Source: Kordiimonadaceae bacterium (GTDB lineage Bacteria > Pseudomonadota > Alphaproteobacteria > Sphingomonadales > Emcibacteraceae). From it: a DNA stretch of 64,000 nt. The DNA lies in assembly GCA_018675425.1 (NCBI GenBank), contig JABGYD010000069.1, positions 62,001-126,000 on the forward strand, in the 5' to 3' direction. A program made the translations under genes and the position numbers. The notes beneath the pieces were generated by a model. That model was not told the origin of the DNA. It worked only from the letters and a program-made list of their open reading frames with translations, and made no database searches. Positions within the stretch are counted from its first letter, which is position 1. The number at the start of each line of letters is the position of its first letter. This document shows, one piece after another, positions 19,134 through 27,878 of the stretch.

Positions 19134-19725
19134 GTTTAGATAAATAAGCCCATGGTCGCTTCATACGGTCATTGTTTTCCCATAACCTAATATCACTGGT
19201 ATGTTTTAAATTTAATTCGATATCATCGAGCCCATCAACCAGCATTTTTTTATCTGCTGGGGCTATTTCAAATGATATTTCATCATTAATCATCTGATTA
19301 TCTAAGGTTATTTTATGCTCGTTGTCAGATAATTGTGAAATATCCTGCTCGGATAATAAAATAGGTAATATGCCATTTCTAATACAATTTTTATAAAAAA
19401 TATCACCAAATGATGGTGCGATGATAACCCGGATCCCATATTCGTGTAACGCCCAGACTGCATGTTCACGGCTTGAGCCACAGCCAAAATTATCTCCACT
19501 TAATAAAATTTGCGCATCTTTGTAAGCAGTATCATTTAAAATAAAATCAGGATTAGGTTCCCTTCTCTGGTTTAACTTATAACGCCATCCTGCAAATAGT
19601 CCTCTGCTCAATCCTTGTTTTGAAACCTGTTTCATTTCGCGTGAAGGAATGATGGCGTCTGTATTCACGTTAATTCGCAACAAGGGAATGGCTTTGGAAA
19701 TAATTTTCTTAAATCCCTCCATCAC
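19126..19725 (-). CDS. leuD: LeuD-like hydro-lyase small subunit
   Basis: This 199-residue protein is the swivelling small subunit of an isopropylmalate isomerase-type aconitase-family enzyme. LRINVNTDAIIPSREM near 17-32 matches the DTDQIIPA signature, and GDNFGCGSSREHAVWAL near 76-92 is the conserved substrate-binding loop. It overlaps leuC by four bases, so the two are translated together. No leuA or leuB is nearby. In this catabolic setting the complex may hydrate or dehydrate another branched dicarboxylate such as citraconate or dimethylmaleate, but leucine synthesis cannot be excluded. Confidence 0.85.
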   Translation of the reverse strand: MMEGFKKIISKAIPLLRINVNTDAIIPSREMKQVSKQGLSRGLFAGWRYKLNQRREPNPDFILNDTAYKDAQILLSGDNFGCGSSREHAVWALHEYGIRVIIAPSFGDIFYKNCIRNGILPILLSEQDISQLSDNEHKITLDNQMINDEISFEIAPADKKMLVDGLDDIELNLKHTSDIRLWENNDRMKRPWAYLSKLK

Positions 19726-21134
19726 ACATTCTCCAGATCTTTAGCAGCGCAAATGTACCCTGCGATCGCGGACGCCGCCACAGTTTCTGGGCTCGCGATA
19801 TGGGTGCGTGTTTCGAGACCTTGACGTCCTTCAAAATTTCTATTGGTGCTACTAATCACTCTTTCTTGAAATCCAAAACTTTCCCCGCCCGCAAAGAAAC
19901 ACATGGAACAACCACTTTCCCGCCATTCAAATCCAGCTTCGATAAATATATGATCCAATCCTTCTGCTTCAGCTTCTTCTTTTACTTTTGTTGATCCAGG
20001 TACACAGATGGCGCGCACGCCTTGCGCCACTTTGCGTCCTTTTAAAATATAAGAAACACGCCGCAGGTCCGTTAATCGGCTGTTGGTACAGGAACCAATA
20101 AAAGCGGCATCAATTGTAAGTTCATGTAGCCATGTTTCAGGTTTAACCGCCATATATTTTTGTGCGTTTTCCGCTGCTATTTTTTTATTTTGATCTTTAA
20201 AACTTTTAGGAGATGGTATTATCTCATTCAATGATATTGATTGTCCTGGACTGGTGCCCCATGACACCGTAGTACTTATTTTGCTAGCATCAATTACAAT
20301 TTCATTATCAAATTTGGCACCATAGTCCGACTTTAGATCTTGCCAATTCTTTTTAGCCTGATCCCATAAGTCACCTTTTGGTGCAAATGGTCGCCCCTCA
20401 ATGAAATCAACCGTTTTCTGATCGACTGAGATCATTCCCGTAAAAGCACCAAACTCAACGGCCATATTGCAAAGCGTCATGCGACTTTCCATGGATAATG
20501 GTGAAACCGCACTTCCCGCAAATTCTACAGCATACCCCACTGCACCTGAAGCTGAATATTTCGATATCAAATGCAGCATCATATCTTTTGCCGTAACTCC
20601 GACAGAAAGTTCACCCTCAAAGCGTACCAGCATAGTTCTTGGTTTTTTAACACGCAACACGTCGGTTGCCAGGGCTTGTTCCGCTTCGGTCGAGCCAATT
20701 CCCCATGCGAGGGCACCAAAAGCGCCTTGAGTGCAGGTATGGCTATCAGGACACACGAGTGTTAAACCGGGCAAAATTATGCCCTGTTCGGGCGAAATCA
20801 CATGAACAATACCTTGTGCCTGATCGCCAATATCAAATAATCTAATGCCTTCTTTTTTTGTGGCCATTCGCGTCAATTCAATAAATTCGCGGCCGCCCTG
20901 CATTGTCGTATCGTCGGTACGACCGGGGACCGTATCAACAATATGATCCATCGTGCAAAACACTTTTTCAGGTTTGGCTACTTTTCGTCCGCGATCTTTA
21001 AGTCCGATTAGCGAAATACTGCCCGTACGTTCATGAAGAAAAATGCGGTCGATGTAAAGTAAAGCCACACCACCACCAAGATCAGAAACGGTGTGGCTAT
21101 TCCATAATTTGTCGAAAAGTGTCTTTTTAGTCAC
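19722..21134 (-). CDS. leuC: LeuC-like aconitase-family hydro-lyase large subunit
   Basis: This 470-residue iron-sulfur protein shows the LeuC signatures VCPDSHTCTQGAFGALAWG near 126, IGSCTNSRLTDLR near 348 and GCSMC near 410, which provide three cluster cysteines, plus STNRNFEGRQG. The usual LeuC stretch after GCSMC (around MN-x-D and ERCAS) is replaced by FFAGGESFGFQERVISS, a visible departure in the active-site neighbourhood. It is the second gene after the DUF1838 protein, with a 5-base gap. The dehydratase/hydratase chemistry is clear; the natural substrate is not. Confidence 0.85.
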   Translation of the reverse strand: MTKKTLFDKLWNSHTVSDLGGGVALLYIDRIFLHERTGSISLIGLKDRGRKVAKPEKVFCTMDHIVDTVPGRTDDTTMQGGREFIELTRMATKKEGIRLFDIGDQAQGIVHVISPEQGIILPGLTLVCPDSHTCTQGAFGALAWGIGSTEAEQALATDVLRVKKPRTMLVRFEGELSVGVTAKDMMLHLISKYSASGAVGYAVEFAGSAVSPLSMESRMTLCNMAVEFGAFTGMISVDQKTVDFIEGRPFAPKGDLWDQAKKNWQDLKSDYGAKFDNEIVIDASKISTTVSWGTSPGQSISLNEIIPSPKSFKDQNKKIAAENAQKYMAVKPETWLHELTIDAAFIGSCTNSRLTDLRRVSYILKGRKVAQGVRAICVPGSTKVKEEAEAEGLDHIFIEAGFEWRESGCSMCFFAGGESFGFQERVISSTNRNFEGRQGLETRTHIASPETVAASAIAGYICAAKDLENV

Positions 21135-21139
21135 AATAG

Positions 21140-22054
21140 TTAGTTATGCCCTCCGAAAGGTAATCTTTCGGGATCGTTACGCGATTTAAATACAGTCCAA
21201 GTCGTTGCGTTAGGTCGCGTGTCGTCTCCAGGTGGCGGCACCTTATATTCTGGTGCCCTTTCATTTATGTAATTTTTAATAATATCCGGTAAGCCTTCAT
21301 ATGACTCAACACTTTTACCAATCGCGTTAACATAAAGAAGTCCCTCACGGCCCTGCATTTCCATCCAAGGAAGCCATTCAGAAAGGCGAACCCAAGCGAC
21401 GTCTACATTTGCAACGTCTTTATCACCATCAAGTAAATCCTCTGTTTTACCAATAAAGCTGAACATTTCAGTGGCATGGTAAGCACCACCAACATATTTC
21501 TGATAATCGCCTTGCATTGGATTATGGTAGAAAAGTGGAACAGTAAGGCTCATAAACCAACTATCGCCGATTTCTTTGCCAAGCCAGCGAGCCGCAGTTT
21601 TCCCTTCCGCGTCATAAGGAAAGCTAGGACGTTGATTAACCGGATCATTTTCAACATGCATAACATCTACGTCGCGCCCTAAATAAGGATTATTCCATTT
21701 GTCCATAACTTCGCCAGTTTTAGGGTCAAGATACAGCATCACTTCCCGAGTTATTAACTTGTAACCGTCCCCTTTGGTTTCATCTTTTACTGTCACACAT
21801 TGCCGTGCGCTCATACCTGATACTTGAAAAAGAACCTCATCGGCCTGTCCGCGTTTTCTACCGTAAGCATTGCCTTCGAAGCGATAATACATTGGCTTCT
21901 CATCTGCACTTCGGCAATATACTTTACGTGTTGCCTCAATTACGCCTTCCGGCGTCGAAAGATCAATCTGATCAGCAACAGCCGTCAATACAGCACAACC
22001 ACTTAATATTACTCCTGTAACTGCTTTTTTAAAGCTTTTAAGAATGTTCATCAA
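21140..22054 (-). CDS. DUF1838 family secreted protein
   Basis: This 304-residue protein has an N-terminal signal (KKAVTGVILSGCAVLTAVADQ, with a possible lipobox around LSGC) that would place it outside the cytoplasm. The body contains the DUF1838 pattern: PMYYRFEGNAYGR near 55, TREVMLYLDPKTGEVMDKWNNP near 103 and VMHVENDPVNQRPSF near 131. No enzymatic function is established for the family to my knowledge. It heads the operon with leuC and leuD, and a motif II-like site lies 36 bases upstream of its start. A role in modifying or binding the island's substrate in the periplasm is possible but unproven. Confidence 0.75.
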   Translation of the reverse strand: MMNILKSFKKAVTGVILSGCAVLTAVADQIDLSTPEGVIEATRKVYCRSADEKPMYYRFEGNAYGRKRGQADEVLFQVSGMSARQCVTVKDETKGDGYKLITREVMLYLDPKTGEVMDKWNNPYLGRDVDVMHVENDPVNQRPSFPYDAEGKTAARWLGKEIGDSWFMSLTVPLFYHNPMQGDYQKYVGGAYHATEMFSFIGKTEDLLDGDKDVANVDVAWVRLSEWLPWMEMQGREGLLYVNAIGKSVESYEGLPDIIKNYINERAPEYKVPPPGDDTRPNATTWTVFKSRNDPERLPFGGHN

Positions 22055-22089
22055 AATCTCCCTTATAGGATCTGAAAATAGTTATATAT

Positions 22090-22101
22090 TCTAATGATAT
22101 A
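22090..22101. promoter_or_regulatory. Motif II operator-like site (one mismatch)
   Basis: TCTAATGATATA differs from the 12-mer TATAATGATATA at one base and lies 36 bases upstream of the DUF1838-leuCD operon. A degraded second half (AATATTAT) follows directly, as in the tandem sites at 30930 and 50146. Confidence 0.4.
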
Positions 22102-22130
22102 ATATTATAACTTTTATTGAAAGTAAAATA

Positions 22131-23123
22131 TCAAGTTACTTTTATAATGGTTTTTCCGAAATTCTTACCCTTCATTAAACGTTCAAACGCCGCAGGTGCA
22201 GCATCTAGCCCTTCAGAAATATCTTCGCGAAATTTAATCTTGTTGGCTTGCAACCATGGAATGGTGCGATCATGGAATGCTTGCGTCCTGTGAAAATGAT
22301 CATAAACCACCATACCGCGTACAGTAGCACGTGCCTTAATAATCGTGGCTGGGTTTGGTCCTGGTGGAATGGTATCGCAATTATATTGGGCCATGAGACC
22401 ACAAAGTACTACTCGCGCCCCAATCGCCAGTTGCCACATTGCCGCATCAAGTATATCACCACCCACATTATCAAAATAAATGTCGATGCCGTCCGGACAT
22501 TCTCTTTTAATGGCCTCTACTAAGTTTTCGGATTTATAATTGATGCAGCCATCAAATCTTGCAACATCCATTAGCCATGCACATTTTTCCAGAGACCCAG
22601 CAATACCAATGACGCGACATCCTTGGATTTTTGCAATCTGCCCAACCATAGATCCAACCGCACCAGACGCCGCAGAAACAAGTACCACATCGTCCGTTTT
22701 TATCTCCGCCAGGTGGAACAGGCCAGCATATGCGGTCAGGCCAGGCATACCCATAATGCCAAGGGCAAGTGACGCTGGATTAAGACGCTTATCAATGATT
22801 TTTACATCACTTACAGGCGCAGTAAAATAGGTCTGCCACCCTCCATGAAAGGCGACTTTATCCCCAACATCAAGATTAGTGCCATTTGCATCAATCACTT
22901 CACCCACACACTCACCGCGCATTAGTTCACCTGGATTAATGGTGCCTGAAATATGCCGTCCGCTGATCTGCCCACGCATATAAGGATCAAGCGACAAATA
23001 AAGCGTTTTACATAGAACCTCACCCTCATTCGCGGATGGCATTTCATTCGAAATGATCTCAAAATTATCAATACTCGGATTTTCATCCGGTCTTGATTTA
23101 AGTCTGACTTGAATGTTTGACAT
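22131..23123 (-). CDS. Zinc-free medium-chain NADP-dependent oxidoreductase (PTGR/CurA-like)
   Basis: This 330-residue enzyme belongs to the medium-chain reductases that reduce activated alkenes such as enones, using NADPH. The N-terminal catalytic domain (about 1-125) contains LSLDPYMRGQISGRH near 46-60. The nucleotide domain has VLVSAASGAVGSMVGQIAK near 147-165 and a following RVIGIAGS strand. The conserved NVGG in YFDNVGGDILD near 216-226 is typical. No zinc ligands are visible. It is the last gene of the long operon starting with an HMG-CoA-lyase-like gene; a related reductase lies at 53255-54292. Confidence 0.85.
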   Translation of the reverse strand: MSNIQVRLKSRPDENPSIDNFEIISNEMPSANEGEVLCKTLYLSLDPYMRGQISGRHISGTINPGELMRGECVGEVIDANGTNLDVGDKVAFHGGWQTYFTAPVSDVKIIDKRLNPASLALGIMGMPGLTAYAGLFHLAEIKTDDVVLVSAASGAVGSMVGQIAKIQGCRVIGIAGSLEKCAWLMDVARFDGCINYKSENLVEAIKRECPDGIDIYFDNVGGDILDAAMWQLAIGARVVLCGLMAQYNCDTIPPGPNPATIIKARATVRGMVVYDHFHRTQAFHDRTIPWLQANKIKFREDISEGLDAAPAAFERLMKGKNFGKTIIKVT

Positions 23124-23132
23124 GATAGTACC

Positions 23133-24386
23133 CTAGAGCAAAAAAAGTGATAATGACGGATAGAAAGTAACAATAAGCAGGCCGATAAACATAAGAAATA
23201 AGAATGGCAACACCGATTTGGCGATGAGCCAAAAATCTTCCTTGAAAACCCCCATTGCGACAATTAAGTTTAAACCAAGAGGTGGAGTTAAGTAACCCAG
23301 CTCAAGGTTCACGATCATCACTACCCCAAAGTGGGTAAGATCAACCCCTTGTGCCAAAGCAAGTGGTGCAAGAAGAGGTGCCAAAATGAGTATCGCTGAA
23401 CCAATATCGACGAAACAGCCTACAACCAGAAGACCAATCAGCGTCATCAGCAAGAAAGACGTCTGGTTGGTTACATTTGCCTGTATAATTTCCACCAACG
23501 CGTGGGGCACGTGTTCATAAGCCAGAAATGTATTGATCGAGAGCGCCATCATTAACAATGGAATGAGAGAACCAAGCATAGTAGCCGTTTCCACAATGAC
23601 ATTTTGCAGATCGTCAAAGTTCATTTCTTTATGAACGAACACCTCTATAATTACCGCATAAAATACGGCAACAGCGGCAGATTCTGTAGCCGTAAAAAGA
23701 CCAGAATAAATTCCTCCCAAAATGAGTACTGGCATAAAGAGCGCAAAAACACCTTTTTTAGTCACCGTAATCATTTCAGACATTTGAAACTGACCGCGTT
23801 CTACTTTTAAATTTCGAACGAGCGCGTAAATTCCCATTATCGCCGTTAGCATAAACGCAGGGCCAATGCCCGCTTTAAATAGGTCAGCGATGGATGTCTG
23901 TGTCATTACACCATATAGAATAAGTGGAATACTTGGTGGGACAATAATCCCAAGCGTTCCTGCGGCACAAAGAGAGCCAAGTGCGAATTTTTTAGAGTAG
24001 CCCGCTTTAAGAAGCGCTGGATACATAATCGACCCAACCGCAATCAATGTCACTGTCGATGATCCGGAGATAGCAGCAAAAAATGCACAGGATAAAATGG
24101 TAGCTATGGCAAGCCCTCCGGGCACCGGTGCCGTCGCAACTCGCATCATGGTTATCAGCCGTACAGCAATACTGCCTTGCGACATAATATTACCCGCAAG
24201 AATAAAGAGCGGAATAGAAAGAAGCACTTCTTGATCGGCTGCAGCCCAAAGGTCCATTACAACATAACTAAGTTCACCATCACCCCAAACCACATAACAC
24301 CAACCTGCCACGAACCCCAAGATCACAACAATACGTTGACGAAGAAGAATACCAATTACAATCAATAATATAAAAAGAAAGGTCAT
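23133..24386 (-). CDS. TRAP transporter large membrane subunit (DctM)
   Basis: The 417-residue, highly hydrophobic protein has about 11-12 predicted membrane helices and the DctM signatures LLSIPLFILAGNIMSQGSI near 55-73 and the AISGSSTVTLIAVGSIMYPAL segment with substrate-path glycines. It forms the sodium-driven transport channel with the small subunit DctQ. It follows DctQ with a one-base overlap and precedes the reductase gene by 9 bases. TRAP systems import organic acids, including aromatic and branched-chain acids. Confidence 0.92.
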   Translation of the reverse strand: MTFLFILLIVIGILLRQRIVVILGFVAGWCYVVWGDGELSYVVMDLWAAADQEVLLSIPLFILAGNIMSQGSIAVRLITMMRVATAPVPGGLAIATILSCAFFAAISGSSTVTLIAVGSIMYPALLKAGYSKKFALGSLCAAGTLGIIVPPSIPLILYGVMTQTSIADLFKAGIGPAFMLTAIMGIYALVRNLKVERGQFQMSEMITVTKKGVFALFMPVLILGGIYSGLFTATESAAVAVFYAVIIEVFVHKEMNFDDLQNVIVETATMLGSLIPLLMMALSINTFLAYEHVPHALVEIIQANVTNQTSFLLMTLIGLLVVGCFVDIGSAILILAPLLAPLALAQGVDLTHFGVVMIVNLELGYLTPPLGLNLIVAMGVFKEDFWLIAKSVLPFLFLMFIGLLIVTFYPSLSLFLL

Positions 24387-24907
24387 TATTCTTTTAGACC
24401 CTCCTTTGTTATCATGTCACTATTTTCACCTGGCCTAATCTCTGGGAATACTGCGTACAAAGCATGCCTAACAAAACCCACAAAAAATGCGAGAGGGATA
24501 ACTGACTGCATCGGCCAAATAACAATACGCAGCATTCGTGACGTTTCTCTGAGCAGATAGGTTTCATATACAACATCAACAGCAACAACCGCAAACACTA
24601 AACAAAGTAATGCATGTAAACTTTCCTGCACAGAAATGATCTGAAATTCCCAGGATTTAGGAAGAAAATTATCTGCAAATTTTGGCCGTAGGTGCCTACC
24701 TTTTTGAGAGGCTAAACCGAAGCTGATAAGGGCGGTTACAATCATGGCATAAACGGCAATACGCATGGCTCCCGCAATACCAACACCCACTAATTTTCTA
24801 ATGATCACATCAGCAATAATAACCAGTGTCATAACTGAAAAGGCAAATACTGCAACCGCTTTCTCAAATCTGTATACCTTTTCAAGAAATTTTCTTGCGT
24901 TTTCCAT
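24386..24907 (-). CDS. TRAP transporter small membrane subunit (DctQ)
   Basis: The 173-residue protein has four predicted membrane helices (about 14-35, 45-65, 88-110 and 125-147) and the weak DctQ pattern, including the polar loop ASQKGRHLRPKFADNFLP between helices two and three. It pairs with DctM in the inner membrane. Its ATG directly abuts the DctP stop and its stop overlaps the DctM start, so all three subunits form one translation unit. Confidence 0.87.
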   Translation of the reverse strand: MENARKFLEKVYRFEKAVAVFAFSVMTLVIIADVIIRKLVGVGIAGAMRIAVYAMIVTALISFGLASQKGRHLRPKFADNFLPKSWEFQIISVQESLHALLCLVFAVVAVDVVYETYLLRETSRMLRIVIWPMQSVIPLAFFVGFVRHALYAVFPEIRPGENSDMITKEGLKE

Positions 24908-25990
24908 TTATGGTGCCTCTCCATTTGAAACACGCGTGCGATATTCTTCACGCCCCCTAATCATTGCATCATAAATTTCCCGAGAACTACCGCCGATCTT
25001 CGCAATTATTTGCTTGTAATTATCTTTTGTCGCTTCTTTCCAAGCAACTTTTTGATTATCATCGAGATCATAAACATTTATTTCGTTACTATTTCGCAAG
25101 TTTGCAAGCAGGCCGTCAGACATTCTTCGAACACTTGCCCGAGATTTCTTCGAGGCAGGAAAGGCATTACGCACTAGCTCCTGATCAGCGGGGGTCAAAC
25201 TATCATACCATTCTTTATTCGCCACCAGCACACCGGAGTCGTATGAATGATGTGTAAGTACCAGATGATCCGCCTCGCTGGATAATCCGGTAAAACTGTA
25301 TATGACCACATTAGTTTCACCGCCTTGGATGAGGCCAGTTTGAAGTGACGGTATGACGTCGCCCACTTCCATTTGATGAATGTCTCCCCCAAGTGAAAGC
25401 ATCATAACCTGGGCTGCTTCGGACGCTTGTGTGCGCAACCTATAACCATTTGCATCTTCGGGAAGAATAAATGGCTCCTTTCCGTACATATGAGCCCAAC
25501 CAACCTCAACCCAGCGCAGAAGGACCATGCCCTTTTCGGCAAAAAGTGGCTGAAATATATCAAGCATGTGATTATCCATCACATAGTCAACTTCTTCAAA
25601 GCTATCAAATACATACGGGGAAAGAAGTACAGACATTTCCGGAATAACCGCAGATCCGCCGCCAATAGTAAAGCCGCCAAATTGAATTCGATTACGCCTT
25701 ACATTGGTCATCGAGATTGGCTCACCGCCCACCTCGCCACGGATCAACAACTCAACATCGAAATTACTACCCTTTTCGTTAGCTGCCATCAGGTTTTTGT
25801 TAAAAATCTGCCAGTCAGCGTCCCAAGGGGTACCCGGGGCAGCAAAAGCACCAGCAATTAACTTTACCGGTGCGTCGTTATCTACATCTGTTGAACTGGC
25901 TGAAAGTAAGAAGAAATAAAGGCCAAAAAGCATCGGGATGATAAATAGAACCCATCCCCCTATTGCCTTTAGTTTCGATCTATCATTCAT
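24908..25990 (-). CDS. TRAP transporter substrate-binding protein (DctP)
   Basis: This 360-residue protein has an N-terminal hydrophobic segment (VLFIIPMLFGLYFFLLSAS, about 14-32) that serves as signal peptide or membrane anchor, followed by the periplasmic DctP fold. Family features include the conserved Arg in YRLRTQASE near 183, where substrate carboxylates are usually bound, and GLIQGGETNVV near 218. It determines what the importer takes up, most likely a carboxylic acid. It lies 21 bases downstream of hydantoinase B, linking uptake directly to that enzyme pair. Confidence 0.9.
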   Translation of the reverse strand: MNDRSKLKAIGGWVLFIIPMLFGLYFFLLSASSTDVDNDAPVKLIAGAFAAPGTPWDADWQIFNKNLMAANEKGSNFDVELLIRGEVGGEPISMTNVRRNRIQFGGFTIGGGSAVIPEMSVLLSPYVFDSFEEVDYVMDNHMLDIFQPLFAEKGMVLLRWVEVGWAHMYGKEPFILPEDANGYRLRTQASEAAQVMMLSLGGDIHQMEVGDVIPSLQTGLIQGGETNVVIYSFTGLSSEADHLVLTHHSYDSGVLVANKEWYDSLTPADQELVRNAFPASKKSRASVRRMSDGLLANLRNSNEINVYDLDDNQKVAWKEATKDNYKQIIAKIGGSSREIYDAMIRGREEYRTRVSNGEAP

Positions 25991-26011
25991 ATTATTACCT
26001 TTTTGCTGACA

Positions 26012-27868
26012 TTAACCCCAAGTTGGTTGAATGGGAGCTTCGAGACCTGTTTCTTTAAAGCAGTTGGCACGAAGTTCATTCATAGACGGCCCCAAATTAA
26101 AAATCTGTTCCGTCTTAATGGTTGGTGCCATTTCAACGCGAAGTGCGTCTGTTGCCGTTTCATCGATTGAAAAATCATCGTTTATCACCACACCATATGA
26201 TTTTGCACCTTCTGTACTGATTAAACCCCGTTTCACTTCCAGTGCTACTTTTTCAGCGTCCCGTTCAAGCGGGTTACCCCAACCAGCACCGCCCCATGTA
26301 TTGAAATAAAGTATATCGTCCTTTTCGACTTTAATATCGTCGCATTTGGACGGTAGCACCACTTTTATTCCATTTGCACGAACTAGTGTTTTTGTCGAAC
26401 GCATTCCAGGATTTCCTCCATTTACGCCCCAAGGATAAATAAACCAGCGATCATCATGGATCGAAATAGTACCTTTTTCCAAAAACCGATATTTAATAGA
26501 GATACCGTTACCGCCACGGTTAAGGCCTGCGCCTCCGCTATCAGCTATACTTTCGTATCGTTCAATTCGCAGCGGGAAATAGGCCTCCAAAAATTCATTC
26601 GGTACATTAGTAAAGCCCGGCCATAATGAATGCCCATCAGGCCCATCCCCAAATGGGCGACCCGGAATACCCCCAAAGCCAATTTGGAAAAGCTGGAACC
26701 ATTCATCGTTTTGATCATACCCTGAATACATAAGGTGCGGACTTGATGAAAAACCAGCAGCACTTAAAAATTCTGGCTGACGTTGACCAAGCAGCGCGCC
26801 CAAAACATCAAAAATACGACCAAGAGCATGAGTGCGACAACTGAGTGCTGCCGGGAATTTTGGTTTGAGAAGTGAGCCTTCGGGGATACGAACGTCCACA
26901 AGATCATAAAAGCCGTCATTGAACAAAATTTGCGGGTCAAACACCATGATCATGTAGATACCAAAGAACATTTTGAGCATATTTTCGTTCATCAGAAAGT
27001 TGATTGAGCTTTCAGATTGTGGGTCTGTACCTTCCCAGTCAAGTATCACACGACCATTTTCTTTCCACATAGTACATTTGATTTTATATGGACCATATCC
27101 TCGTCCGTCATCACAAACATAATCTTCAAAAGAAACTTTTTTTTCTCCTATTGAAGTTTCGATCAAATGCGCCATTGCTCTTTTATTCCGCCCTAGAAGC
27201 TTATCGGTAGCGGAAACAAATATATCATCACCAAAACGTTCACACATTTCAAGAACCCTCCGCTCCGCCATCCGACAAGCGGCGACTATTGCGTTGAGAT
27301 CCGCCCCCGCCCACTCAGGCATACGACATTGATGCAAAACAATTTTTAGAATGTCGTCCTGCTTTTCGCCTTTGCGATAAAGCTTAATCGGCGGGATCCT
27401 GATCCCTTCCTGAAAAATGGAAATAGCACTCGTCGGAAGTGATCCGGGAACCATTCCGCCAACATCCGTCATATGTCCAAACATCGCACCCCAGCCTACA
27501 AGCCGCTTTTCTCGGTATATAGGCATCAATACTAACCAGTCATTGGCATGACTTACCGCACCGTCGCAAGTATAAGGATCAGAAAGCCAAAACACATCAC
27601 CTTCTTCGATGTCGCCATCATAACCGTCAAGAAAGCCTTGAATGAAAGAACCAAACTGCCCCGCAAGCATTGCACCATTATGATCAGCGATCAATGGGAA
27701 TGCATCTCCCTGTTCTCGAATACCTGGCGACATCGCAGTACGAAACAATGTAGCATCCATTTCATGACGGGCATTTTTAAGCGAATTTTCGATCAAATCT
27801 AAGGTAATTGGATCGACATCCACAGTCTTAAATGGTGAGTTATTGTTTTCTTTAATTGTTGCAACCAT
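26012..27868 (-). CDS. hyuB: Hydantoinase B/oxoprolinase family protein
   Basis: This 618-residue cytoplasmic subunit matches the HyuB family. DPITLDLIENSLKNARHEMD near 19-38, FRTAMSPGIREQGD near 42-55, ADHNGAMLAGQFGSF near 60-74 and the C-terminal GGAGWGNPLERD near 515-526 are typical. With HyuA it forms an ATP-dependent enzyme that opens cyclic amides or imides (hydantoins, 5-oxoproline) or, in carboxylase relatives, carboxylates ketones. The gene lies 10 bases after hyuA. Which activity applies here cannot be told from the sequence. Confidence 0.9.
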   Translation of the reverse strand: MVATIKENNNSPFKTVDVDPITLDLIENSLKNARHEMDATLFRTAMSPGIREQGDAFPLIADHNGAMLAGQFGSFIQGFLDGYDGDIEEGDVFWLSDPYTCDGAVSHANDWLVLMPIYREKRLVGWGAMFGHMTDVGGMVPGSLPTSAISIFQEGIRIPPIKLYRKGEKQDDILKIVLHQCRMPEWAGADLNAIVAACRMAERRVLEMCERFGDDIFVSATDKLLGRNKRAMAHLIETSIGEKKVSFEDYVCDDGRGYGPYKIKCTMWKENGRVILDWEGTDPQSESSINFLMNENMLKMFFGIYMIMVFDPQILFNDGFYDLVDVRIPEGSLLKPKFPAALSCRTHALGRIFDVLGALLGQRQPEFLSAAGFSSSPHLMYSGYDQNDEWFQLFQIGFGGIPGRPFGDGPDGHSLWPGFTNVPNEFLEAYFPLRIERYESIADSGGAGLNRGGNGISIKYRFLEKGTISIHDDRWFIYPWGVNGGNPGMRSTKTLVRANGIKVVLPSKCDDIKVEKDDILYFNTWGGAGWGNPLERDAEKVALEVKRGLISTEGAKSYGVVINDDFSIDETATDALRVEMAPTIKTEQIFNLGPSMNELRANCFKETGLEAPIQPTWG

Positions 27869-27878
27869 GTCGGTCTCC

